From Dipylidium caninum (lineage: Eukaryota; Platyhelminthes; Cestoda; Cyclophyllidea; Dipylidiidae): a stretch of DNA of 64,000 bases. Within the stretch, counting starts at the first letter, position 1. Every line of letters begins with the position of its first letter. This document shows, one piece after another, positions 23,568 to 35,700 of this stretch. The notes beneath the pieces were generated by a model. The model did not search any database and was not told where the DNA came from. It saw only the letters and a list, made by a program, of their open reading frames with translations. Location: NCBI GenBank assembly GCA_017562135.1, contig QEYB01001249.1, positions 248,001 to 312,000 on the forward strand, given 5' to 3'. The translations under genes were made by a program, and so were the position numbers.

Positions 23568-24539
23568 CACACATTCTCTGCTTCCACATCCTGAGTTGTA
23601 GCCGTGTGAATAATTTCCCGTAGGCAGTGGGATCTGTCTCTCTCCACGTCTAATACTAAGTCCTTTTTGGCAAGTAAATCACGTGTACATGAGGACACAT
23701 GGGTCAAGTGTAAAAGAAAAGTTATTATTATTATTCTACCTGACAATAGCGCGGGTAAGGTAGCTTGAACGGAAGCGTAACCCTTGTTTTCATCAGCACT
23801 GCTCTCATCTCCTCCCCAATCTGGTTTTATCTCGTTATACATCCCACCTGTGAGAAGGAGAAGCGTGTGTACAGTGGATCTCGCCTCTTTTCTCCTCGCC
23901 TCGCTTCGCCTCGCCTGACAGGCGTGAGCCAACTTCTCCACCAGGCCACGACGGTGGTAGTCACTTCGACAGCCGCGCGCATCTCTACGATCACCGAGAA
24001 ACACCTGGCGACCTACTCGGTAGCACTTGACGTGCACGCGATGGGCAGGAGAATTGCGAAAATTGATAAGAAATTCCCATAAAGGCGCATATTTCCGTTT
24101 GGTATCCCTTTCTCCGCCTCTCCTTCGTCATGTCATCCTTTAAGTGACAGCCCTGACACTTCCTATCTACACTGCTCTGTCCACTGTATTATTGTTCCGC
24201 AGTTTGTTTTAATTTAAGTATTTGTTAATGGGCGCTTTAGGGCTTCGTAGCTGACCAAGCATCATCATCCTCCTGCCGTATATTAGATCTACCGGAAGGT
24301 CTTGTCCATGTTTAATGCAACTCTTTTCCCCACGTATCACACACTTATTTTGCGCCTGTTCGACTCTCCATTGTTGTCGAGTAATGTATGCATTACAGAT
24401 GTAGCAAATTAGCTAAAGTGAAGTTGATTCGCGTTAGTCTAAAGTGTAAATTGATGCTACTTTCAATGGGGAGAAAAGTGCTACGGAAGCATGTAAAAAC
24501 TAATTAGAGGGTTTTGATGAAAGCATAATGTCTCGTAGA
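23568..24539. other. Spacer of the 1.0-kb inverted repeat
   Basis: This is roughly 970 bases of single-copy DNA between the two mariner-bearing arms. A 158-codon open frame on the minus strand (23561-24037) and a plus-strand frame overlap each other. Neither shows a recognisable domain, and I do not call either a gene. Confidence 0.45.
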
Positions 24540-25078
24540 TGGTTAGACAACTGTGAAACAGGTGATTTCAACCTTTCGGATAAACCGCATTCTGGACAAC
24601 CCTCTTTGATCTACCACGATGTTGTTGCGACCCAGTGGGAGCACGGTCCTCTGCTGACAGCATCGCAGATCACAACGAGACGCGATTCGCCTCAGCAAAC
24701 CATGTCGGACCGTATTCGGAGGATGGGGATGGTGTGGGAACACTCGAGATGGATGCCACATGGATGAAGGCAGATGAATGCGGATGATCCAGTCGTCGCA
24801 TGCACATCTCTGCCTGTGCTCAACAAGATCGACGCCTTCTCGAGCCCGATTGTAACCGGCGTCCGCGATGCAAAGTGGATTAACCACGAAAAAGGTCGTG
24901 AGGAGAAGGTGATTTTGTGAACGCGGAAAATTGAGCCCTTTCTCCTCTACCTGTGAGACAAATGTTGACTGTGAATAAGAGACCGTGGTGGTGTGAATGG
25001 TGGAGCATTCGGGGACGAACACATTGTGAGCATTTGAAACCGGACGAGCAGCTGAACTGGGCGGAATGTTGTCAGTGA
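24534..25078 (+). mobile_element. Decayed mariner-family transposase fragment (right arm)
   Basis: This is the inverted twin of the left fragment. It reads RRWLDNCETGDFNLSDKPHS, the helix-turn-helix block and RMGMVWEHSRWMPHG, then a stop. After it come KIDAFSSPIVTGVRDAKW and, in another frame, PWWCEWWSIRGRTHCEHLKP. These blocks follow the mariner order: DNA-binding domain, TGD-EKW motif, VWW-G motif. The first catalytic Asp kept in the left arm (TGD) is lost here (TGVRD). Stops, frame changes and a truncation at the GGAA tract make it non-functional. Confidence 0.72.
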
Positions 25079-25574
25079 TGGGATGAAGTAGAGAGAGCAG
25101 TGGAAGTGGAGAGGCGGGAGATGTTTAAGAGGAAGGAAGGAAGTAAGGGAGGGACGAAAGAAAGAAAGAAGGGAAGAAGGAAGGAAGGCAAGGAGGGAAG
25201 GGAGAAAGAAGGGGAGGAAGGAAGGAAAGAAGGAAAGAAGGAAGGAAGGAATGAGGGAAGAGGGAAGGAAGGAGGGGAGGAAGGAGGGAAGGAAGGATGG
25301 GAGGGAGGAAGAAAGGAAAAAATGCAAGGAAGGAAGGAAGGAAGGAAGGAAGGAAGGAAGGAAGGAAGGAAGGAAGGAAGGACAGGAAGGGAAAGGAAGG
25401 AAGGAAGGAAGGAAAGACAGCATAGTGCATGAAGACAATACCAGGCCGCAGGCTGCACTGAGAACTCGTCAAGATGGAAAGATTAGGTTGGGAAATACGG
25501 TAGCATGCAAAATATCTTTCCCCGGACTCATAACCCTCCTCTTATCACTTGGTATTTCTCCTTACAAAATTATT
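24540..25574 (-). repeat. Right arm of 1.0-kb inverted repeat
   Basis: This arm is the reverse complement of 22546-23567, with substitutions and repeat-length changes spread along it. Unlike the 3.7-kb pair, I saw no obvious split into near-identical and diverged parts. The left and right transposase blocks differ by one residue over the first 76. Confidence 0.92.
25131..25416. repeat. GGAA-rich microsatellite
   Basis: This is the complement of the TTCC tract in the opposite arm, about 40 bases longer. It is purine-only for long stretches. Confidence 0.95.
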
Positions 25575-28500
25575 TGAAATTCGGTTAAAGATTCAATTTG
25601 AAGGTATTTAAAATTACTCGTTCACTTTTTGACAGCGAATGATGGACCATTTTAACGAACCGTCTAAACAAATTGCCTTCACACTGGTAATTATATTATT
25701 TGGTAAAGCTTAGTGACGACAAGAAATTAATGTATTTTGTTTAATTCTACAGATGGACGGACCTCTCGGAACTCAGAGGCGGAGGTGAAGTGGAAAGGCC
25801 AAACTGCAATGGTTTATTGTCGTTCCATGCAATTGTGTTGGCATTTTCAGGATGATCTTGAAAACAGCAAACTTTATTTTTGTCTAGGATTTCCCATTCC
25901 GTGGATTGATACGTGGGAAATGAGCTTTCCTCTCTTTCGCCTCTGCGTCGGACTTAAGCGTACTTTGTGTCTCCCAGAGAATTAGAGGAGACAAATCTTC
26001 TCTCCATGGACTTCATTGTGTAAGAGGCATTATTTGTCTGAGGTGTACTGCCGAATGTCACTGCGAATAAGGGATTCAACCTCGTGGCGAGCTATATTTT
26101 TGTGTGAAACGGCCTCACACTGCGAAAAGGGGGAAGGAGGCTATCAATTCCTACAAGTCATTTAATCAGTGGTGTTATGTGTTGATTGCGTTCTGAGATG
26201 CAGGCAAAACAAAAATTTCCTCCAAGCATCATTTCTTTGGAGCGATTTTGTGAATGGGAAATAACTCAACACACCAGTTTAGACGAGATTTCACACTAAA
26301 TTTACTAGGTGGGAAGCTACGAAACGTCTGCCGAATGCTGGTTGATAAAAAGCTAGTTTTCCTCATTGTTTATTATATTTAATGGAAATAATTTCCAACA
26401 CCATCTGCAACTTCTTACCGACGGCTTTTTTGAAAGAGTTCTTGATTGTGACTTCTACTAAACAATCCAAAGTCTGTGAAATATCATTTTGTTATGTCTC
26501 GTTATTTATCTTAAAAACTAATTCATAAATTCCAAAATGCAATAATCTGTCATATTCCAAAGAAGTTAATTTGTCAACAATAACTGAAGTTTTTTCCCAG
26601 TCGCGGGTTATCATGCGAATTTTCTTTTCCGGCGGATCCTCAGCAGTCGTATCATTTCATGAGGCCGGCACATATAAGTCCAACTTCTTTTTCTTTATCC
26701 ACTGTACGCAGATATTTTAACTAGTTCCTGGTTTATACTTATGTCGACGAATAGTTCCGTTTGTTCATCATCCACGGTTGGAACCATTAGAGGAGCCATC
26801 TTCGGCGAAAACTAAGGAAAAGCTGAAGCAGAAACAAGAAGAAAATTCAAGAAATCAGTAAGAGGAATGCCTTGAGTATTTATAAACAAGAAAATCTAGC
26901 TCGGGTTAAAGTGTACTCCCATCACTCGCAGCTGAACACAGTCTAACCAAAAAACTCCAGTTTTATAGCCCGCTGTTACTCGAATTGCCTTATTCATGTT
27001 TCAACCCGTCGGTCTTTTTACCGTCTCATCGTAAGTCCGCTCGTCCATCGGGGAAGTTTTTTTCCGTCGAGAGATTTAACGCCCCGATTCTAAAGGCGAT
27101 TTATGTGGTTGTTCGTTTGATTAGACAACCGCCTCACCGTCATTCTCTCAGGTGAGAACGCAACATAAAGAGGAACAACTACCGCCTCTGCTTTCGCTCT
27201 GATGATATGTTACGGCGACGCTAACCTCAAAGTGGATCTATAAATTTTTAAGCAATTCTCATAATCATTATTGCTGGGACAGGAACATTTTTCACCCGCC
27301 AGTTAACTCTCTCTTTGATGGTGATTATAAAACAGTCAAATGTTTCAACAGAATGTCTGAATGGTCCAAAATACCATTTACAGGAACAGAGAGGCGGGAA
27401 TGTTTATGTGGGTGAGTGCCTAATGCATTGGCAGGGTGGCAGGACATTCACATAATTAAAACAATGTTGCTGTCGCCACTCTGTTCCGCAAAAGGGCCAT
27501 TTAACCTGTACCCTCACTCCTGGTACCAATCAGATCCGGTTTCCGTTCGCGAGTGGGAACTTCCTGAACAACATTATCAGAAACCTCCTCTCCAACCCTT
27601 CACCCCTTTACTCGTGTCCTCATGCCTCCCCAAACCCCATCTGCTCCGCACCATTCCATCGCCCCTCCAAGGCTAAATGGCTAAACGCCATTTAGGCATA
27701 CACCTCGTTGTAAGCGTGGCGTTCTGCGACCGGAGAAATGTTTACTTTAATTGCCCCGTTAACTGAGCGGGCCTTTGAGATTCCGCACACTCGTCGAGGG
27801 ATACTGGGGTCATAACAATGACAGTAGGGGGATATAAAGAGGAGGCGGCAATTCCGACAGGTATAACTGTGCAGAAAGAGAAATTTGTATCTGTCGCAGT
27901 ATGGCATCGGGATGTGAGAGTCAGAAGACGTAGATTTGCGGGACGACATTCTTTTCCCTTTTGATGCTGGAAATGCACCAGCATCTAATTTTTGAATTTG
28001 ACAACTTTTTAATTATGGCTGACAGGCATTTACCGAGATACCCTTGTAAATTATAGTTGATGCGGGTTTTCATCCATCCAATCCGTGGTGGTGCTTTGGA
28101 AGTGCGAGACTTTGGTGGAGGGACTATGAACTATACGCCTTTGGCCATAATTCAGAGCAACTGGTGCGGAATAGTTGTCCAAAATACCGAAATTCTTGCA
28201 ACTCCCCTATGGAACAGTCTCAGCTTTCATGGGAAATGGGGACTTATGTTGAGGATTGAGTCCTCTCAACTAGGCGTGATCGTGAAAGATTTGTCTAATT
28301 TGTCCACATTGAAACCCTAAGTGTGAGCGGAAGTGACTTCAATCCGTTCCCATCTACGTCGCGGCGACTACACACAGGAATTCTCACAAATGGCGACTGC
28401 CTCTTTTTCCACCGCCCAGAAGTGTAGAAGAGCTAACAAGGAATAAATTCCAAGCGCACTATGCGACTACTTAGAAATTGCTTGTTTATTTATTGAAATA

Positions 28501-31500
28501 ACTGCACGCTTTATAATTCTTGTCTACATTTTTATTTCTCTGCACCAAACTACCATCGCTGATTAATAACGCGATTCTCATTGGCTTATATTCTCCCAGT
28601 CTGTAATGAAACTGCGCGGTTACTTCAAAGTATGTGAAAAAGAGCTGAATTGCTTAAGCATATTTTCATCCATGCTTTCCGTATCGATTTCTGAATTCTT
28701 TCATCTATTCTCTTCTTTTCAACACTTCCAATGGCCAGTCTGCTATTTAAAATAACGATTTGAAGATAAACATTTAATTTGCATGTTTACTCGAATTTTT
28801 TCTCGCCATTTAAATTAAAGACGGCGTTTCTTTACGTAAATAATTAGTATTCCTCTTTGGACGCTGCGGAAGGCACCTTAATGAAGCCTTTATTGCAATC
28901 CTTGTTTTGGTTTTTACATGAGCAACAGGAAGGGGAAAATATTTAGGTGTTTACATAAACATACCACAGAGTGTATTGCCTGGAACAGACCTAATAGTAG
29001 AGTAGGTTGGTGGGCGTTTAGACAGTTTATCAACCCAGCAGAAACTAAATGACTATATAATGGCCCCTGGGGCCTGCCTTTAGTCGTAGGTCTAAATCAT
29101 TGGTGACGGAAGAACTTGTGTTGGTAAACATACACTAGAACAAATATCATGCCAGGCAAATTTGTGGAGGAAAAGTACAGCCAATTACGTACGAAAGAAA
29201 AATATGTCACCCCTACACAATGCTCCCTTTATATCCTCTTCGTCAAACTCACAAATTATGTCTCTTTCCGAAGTTCTTGAGTTATTAAATGCAACTGCAT
29301 TGTCTGAAAAATCCTAACATGTAGAAATAGGGTTCGATAAAGCCAATAAACAAAGTCTGTCGATATTTCCCAATCATATCCCAGGCATGGACCTTTCATA
29401 GAACCTATATTTTGTGCGATAGCCTTGCTCTTGAGGTCTTGCATACCTCCACGTTTCGTCCCTCGGGCTTACTATGATTTCTTGATGATCATTTGAGAAG
29501 CTGGTCACCGACTCAGAATTGTATCTAGTAATCTCCGTCTTCAGTCCTTTCGGACCTGTAAAAGTCAGTTGCTTGGACGTTTAATGAGCCGCGAGAAGCT
29601 AGGACTTGGATAAATGACTTGTCTGTCCCTATTTACCAGTCTGGTCTTTGATATTCACAATTAACCGATATTATAACTCGCCATCCTACATCATCTAGCC
29701 GAAACACACACAATTGAAGAAAGAGGTACACCGCGTTGAATGTCTTCCTCTCACCTTAACCACGGCTAGGGAGTAGCTCTCTAGTCCATCCCGAGGACCT
29801 AATGACTGACAAAGCCTTTTTAGTGTTACACAAGCTCTTCTTCTTCTGAAACTTACTAAGAATTTCCAATTTTTATCGTCGCTTTTGATGGACAGTAAAT
29901 TTAAAATACACTGAATTTATTCACACGGAATATATTACTTATTGTAGTTAAGTAGGACAAAAACCACAGCAAAGCCACCCCGTAATTTATCTAATTTTCA
30001 TATCTTCGACTTGGACATTCACGGTGTTCGTCCAGTTGTGGCCGATTTTCTATCTTCTAACACCTGCATAGGAGAAGGGAATATATTCCCTTCTCATCGG
30101 GAAATATCAGCTATGCTTCTCAAATGGCGCTTACCTTAGACGAGACCCATGTCCGGTCATAATTGACGGAAAATATGTGGCGATATCGGTATTGCAGACG
30201 TCAGTTCCGTGCCTTAAAAACCAGAGCTCTTAGGTAAGTCGTTGTCTTGTAAAACGTCTCGAGCCTGATGTTTGTGCATTAATTTGACAGTTTAGTTGAC
30301 ACGTCCACTTCACCACCGTTCCAAAAACGGTATTGCCTCTCAGTTGCCAAAACGCTGTGGATCAGTTAGACCTTTCTTATTAAGGGATAGTGGCTAAATA
30401 AGACACTTCTGTTTAAGTCCATCAACATTATTTGACAATATCGTCCGGTGTTTATTCACACACTCACGCACACACACCCACAAAAGCATTATTTTCATGA
30501 CGAACAAAGTAGTGGACGAGGTGGACATGTCCAAACCGGTAGTAAATAATTGTAGCCTACTGTGGGTTTGTGCTATCGTCTTGTCATTATTTCCTCTCCA
30601 TTTTGACCCTCACGCTACTGCAAAATCGAGGAAGCACTTCCTTGGTAGTTGGGGACAGACCATCCCAAATGAAGGTATGTAAGTAGTTAGGAGGGTATTC
30701 GAGACAGGTACCGTCGAGCCACTCTACAGCCTTTAATTAGCCCAATAAGTTCCTCAATTTAAACTTCTCCTCCCATATATCAGTCTTCCCTGACTGACCT
30801 CTGCGGAACATTTGAACGTCGCTATTGTTGGACCATCTAGTTGTCTTATAATAGGAATTAATTTTAAGGCCAAGATTTGGTGGCGCGTCGGTGGGATGTT
30901 CTTTAGTGTTTCCACCGTCAGCCAATGGCGAAATGACTTCACGGTTGTCCTCGAGTCGGAAAGGCAGACCACCGCTAGGAGACGTTTGCCCACTCCGATT
31001 GTCCAAAAAACAACTTCGACATCTCTGCATTCAGCCAACTGACTGGATGTCATAATCATGACGGACCCTGATCTTTTGAATCTCCCTAATGTTACCACCC
31101 AGACGCTCAGTTCCGGCTAATGCAAACCATCTGGAGGGTGTGCGCGAAAAAACAGTTATTAACGTCTCATTGCCATATTTTGTGCAGCAACACCACAGCG
31201 GAAGTTATTGAGACCTTTGAGTTTGGCAACATTGCAGCTCTTAATAGCCTTTGGGTGGAAAATGAGAAGGCGATTTTGACCAATAGCTTTGACGGTTACA
31301 TATGTCATCGCCTGACATTTAGGGTCTGGTGTTTAATCTTGGCAGTCGGGATCGCAGGCGTTCTTTTATCCAGGGTTCGCTCTACCCCATAGCCGATGAA
31401 GTATGTACGTGAGGCGATCCTTTTAATCTGGTTTGACCAACCCGGTGTAGAAAAGGAAAAGTTCTAGTTAGCGGTGCCGAAACTGTGCATATGACTGATT

Positions 31501-32489
31501 TCAGCCGATTTTTCGGTCCCACTCTGTGGCTCCGATCATAATGGCAAAGTAATTAATAAAATTGTAGGCACAATTATTAAAATGACATTTAAAAAATTCG
31601 TCTTACCGGAACACACATGCAACGCTACCTTAATGTCGCGTCGCTACTCAATTAAATAATCAGTAGCGTCATATCCACCTAGCATTCGGGAAGATTACTC
31701 AGCTTAAGTTACAAAAACCGCCAATAAATATCTGGAGAAGGGAAGAGAAGACAATAGAGATGGCTATCGAAAAACGATGAATATTTTTACCTTTGTAAGA
31801 ATGATTTTAATGTGGCAAGTATACTGCCTACGGTAATGAGTAGTATCGTGCCGTATGGAAGTAACGTCCGGGCTCCTAAATTGGTCGCGAAAAAAATAAT
31901 TAGTGCATGTATGCATTATGCGATGTTACTCCGTCTGAGTGCGCAACCAGGTTGGTTGTTTTAATGCAAGTTTACTTTTTAAGCACGTTCGTCGGTCCTC
32001 TCGAGGGATGCGTCGGCGTCCTGGCGGCATTGCCAGAAGACCACACATCTGGACTTCCCAAATCATCTTTATCACGATATTAGATCCTCCACATTGAGGT
32101 AATTTTGCTTGTCCCGGAAAATATCTGCACTTTGAGTTCTGACTGACTCCACTTTCCCTGTCAACAGGTCCACAAAATAGACGTTGACTTTTGACATAGT
32201 TGAACATTTCATCCGCCCTCAATACTCAGCAACTCCGGTGCCATCGTATGTAGCACCGGTTACGTGTGATTAAAAAGGAGCGACTCTTTCTGTTTTCAGT
32301 GATCTCTCCCTTAATCTGTGCTACCAATCCTCCTGGTCCGATAATTTAGTCTAAATCATTCGTAACCACATTTTGAAGGGATTGACAATGTGCACAACAA
32401 TACAGTAGCAACAATGGCGGACGTTCCAATTAGTCATACACAGCCAATGCAGGGAATCGACTGCTGTAACGCTCCTGCGCCGCACTTTG
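25575..32489. other. Long region without a recognised gene
   Basis: About 6.9 kb is mostly A+T-rich with scattered short open frames. Candidates of 80-115 codons at 27416, 28057, 30754 (minus) and 31120 have no recognisable motif and no splice-consistent partner. The 31120-31392 frame has one hydrophobic stretch but no other support. The proximal end flows into the promoter-like region of the PHLDB gene. Confidence 0.45.
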
Positions 32490-32580
32490 GCCATTGCACG
32501 TGCACGCAGGCGAGTGACCCACCCTCACTGCATTCTGATTGGTAGTCGGCCACCTCCGCTCCTCTGATTGGCTACTCATC
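32490..32580 (+). promoter_or_regulatory. Promoter-like region: palindromic E-box and two CCAAT boxes
   Basis: A perfect palindrome tgcacgtgca containing CACGTG lies at about 32495-32504. Two reverse-orientation CCAAT boxes (ctgattgg) follow at 32538-32542 and 32567-32571, 29 bases apart. They are in a locally G+C-richer stretch about 200 bases upstream of the PHLDB start codon, a position typical for a core promoter. Factor binding (NF-Y to CCAAT, bHLH to the E-box) is inferred from consensus only. Confidence 0.45.
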
Positions 32581-32660
32581 GCGCTGAAGGATGCTTCCTT
32601 TAGCGCATGTATCTGCATCACGCTTCTTAGTCAGCGAAGCAAAATGTCATAGGAATCATT

Positions 32661-32706
32661 GTCTCTCTCTCTCTCGCTCTCTCTCTCTCTTTCTCTCTTT
32701 CACTCT
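32661..32706. repeat. (CT)n microsatellite in the PHLDB 5' leader
   Basis: A nearly pure CT run lies about 70-110 bases upstream of the ATG at 32772, probably in the 5' untranslated region or next to the transcription start. Confidence 0.9.
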
Positions 32707-32771
32707 CATGCTGTGTGTGCTTGTATGTATGTATATACAGATATATGTGCGTATGACTATCGCGGCGGACA

Positions 32772-35700
32772 ATGGCAGCCACGTATAAGCCTTTTCGTGA
32801 CTCCGATGCTGCGCCTCAAAGTCAAACTCACCCGAGCCATTATTTTAGTGGATACCAGTGCATTAAGACCAATGGCTCTTTAGTCCACTCTTGCTCAACA
32901 GAAGAGGGACAAATTCCACTCGTAAATGGGGGAGGTAAGGGGGATCATGACAAAGAAGATGACGTAGATGATGTGTCTCCTCAGTTAAAAGATGTTGAAG
33001 CACTCCTGAAAGGCTATCCTCATGCCTCCTATGGAAATGATGAAGGGGATGTGAGAATAGCGGTGGAGGGGGACGAGGACGACGATGACGATGGCGTGAA
33101 TGGAACTTCCCCTATTCTACTCTCCGAATGTCCCGAATTCCAGGCCTATTTGCAGCCCCTACAAGTATGTGATGGGACAGAGGACCAGTCGTCAATCATT
33201 GATGATGAAATAGTGTTTGGCTTTATGCCTCGGAAGGACAAAAAGTCCATATCACGCCATGCAAACGGGGACGATGAAGAAGGAACCATGTGGGAGCTCA
33301 TCGAGGCCGAGGCCGAAGCTCTGTGCATGTCAGAAGAAGGCTTAGCCCGGCTACAATGCAACGGCATCAAAAGACCTTCTGATTATAACCTCGCTAGAGT
33401 AAGATATTCGGCTTTTTGTTTTTGCATATGTCCCATTCATCATGCGTTATTCCGTAGGCGTTGTTTTAGTCAATCCCACCTTCTTTTCCTCCCCCAACTC
33501 AGTGCAAATCCTCTAGCCACGACTAGTGAACTGCCACTGAGTTTCTCCTTAAGTAAAGACACACAAGATGACCAAGTGATAACGATAGAAGTACACAAAA
33601 TGACATTGACAGATTTGCCATCATTATTATTTCTTTCCACGTTCCTACCCACAAAACCGCAGCCTTTAGGTCAAGTAGATTCTCCACTAAAATGGATCCT
33701 CTATTGTTTTTAACGAAAGGCAGGAGAGAAAAAGAGAGGGTAAGGACATGCCTTGTATTCGTACGTTGAACCTAAACAATTCATTTGTTTCGTGTGTGCA
33801 CTTGTTGGGTGTTCAGGTGTCAAAGTGAGACGACATGTAAACTCTCAAGTTGACACCCTTGGCAACGTGTCACACTTTGAGCCATTCACTTTGTCGAGTC
33901 AATTTCAGTGGAGTAAAGGAAAGAATTCAATTATTTGAGGTGGAGTAATAATGGCAACCAATGTACTGTCTGTTGCTTTAAAATGTACTCCGAAGGAAAA
34001 GTCTTCGAGGAATTTATGGTTCTTCCCTCTGGAACGGGTATAAGTCGTGGAATAAGCTTTGTTTGGTCGCCTCGACCGATTTAAGATGCCACATACGTTC
34101 AACGGAAGTCACACAAAGGAACTGTCATTTGTTCACTAAAAAGGGCGGCGCCTTCCACTCGGTGGACAGGAGGTGTGGCTGTTGCGACGATTTGAAAAGT
34201 CGCGACACTACTATTTATCCACGCTTCCAACCAAGAAGCCCATGAAACCTTCCATGTGGCCTGATTATTCACGCTTTGCCACCACTCGACTGTATCATGT
34301 TTCGCTCCTGAACATGAGCTAGAGAAAGCCACCGCCTATTTGCACGAAAAGCACCTGTATTATTCCGGTTTCTGAGGAGGGTTCAAGATCTTCGTCTCAC
34401 GTTGGTTTGATGTTATGCTTCGATTCAGGAAATAACAGGTGAAAACAGACTAATCCTTACAAAAGAGTATGTAAATTACCTCATTAACGCAATTTTAAAT
34501 TGTCAAGATTTGCATTCTCCAGTAATTGTCAAACAGTAGTGTCTATGTGGTGAATACCATCTTCTCTTTCTGCGCCTAAAATAACTCTGCCTTGTGTAGA
34601 CGTTGCTCCGAAAGCGTGACTACATTATTTTTTTCATCCTCTTCACTTTCACGCATTACCAATCGGAATATTTTGCTGCACATCCTACGAAACATTTGCC
34701 TTACCTCGACCCCAATAAAGTTGTGCGGTTACACAAGTACGCTATCCACATCCACCGAATCCTGTTGCAACGATGCAGTTCAAGCAAACACATTCCCCCT
34801 GACTTCCTACCCTTCCCTGTATGACGTGGGGAAACTGCCGACAGTCTGGCAAGGTTAAATACGAGGCGAGGCGTCTCACTCTTGATTTTGCCATAGATAT
34901 GAGATTAACCCATTAGCCCGTGCTCTACTAGCCTATTTCTCAACTTCACACACTTGTCAGTCAATAGCGATGCCTTTCGCCTTCTCTCTAATGCTCACAG
35001 GTGAATCAGCATCGAGAGAATGTGATGCATTTTTCCGTCAGATTTTTTTATTTCGCTTTGTAAATTTGCATAGGAAAATGCATGGATCAGGAGCTCGACT
35101 GTCGGCTCACAATAGAGGACAGATAGGAAACGCTTGTTTACAATAGACTTGCTAAATTAGACTGTGTGATGAACACTTAAAAATACACACACCTTTCACA
35201 TCCGCTTAACCAGTTAACTTAGTACTTGGCATTGCACTGCAATGGATTTTAATCAGTTCCTCCCTCAAATCTTCTCTACTTCCTCTCTGTTATCACTTTC
35301 TGCACAATTTAACTTCACCCCAAGTGCGGGCAGAAAATTTTGTAGACCACAAAAGAAAGTCTTCAAGATTGAGGGAGATGTGACTATCACTTTAGGAGGC
35401 CAAACCATTATCATCCGGTGGTGTTGCGGCTCTTATGACCTGTGCGGCGTCAGAGATGAGTCGTCTGCGAGATGGTGCTGCGTCCTTGAGACGGGGACCA
35501 TGCCAACAGTTGTCCAGATCACCCGATACCTCTTCCCCACCAACATCGCCAATACGGCAAGTGGTATTACAGACGAGGGCGGAACCACAACAGGAGAGGA
35601 CACTAAGTACTACCGGAACTCTGACAAGTCTTCTGCACATTCAACTTGCCCAAATCACTCGGATATCTGAGGCTGTGAGAATTGAGGTGGGTTAGTTGAT

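Noticed and set aside
30737..31098. Overlapping frames on both strands near 31 kb
   Set aside because: No motif, no splice partner, and open on both strands, which suggests chance.
35242..35670. 142-codon open frame at 35242
   Set aside because: It overlaps PHLDB exon 2 in a different frame; the exon frame, not this one, is phase-matched to both neighbours.
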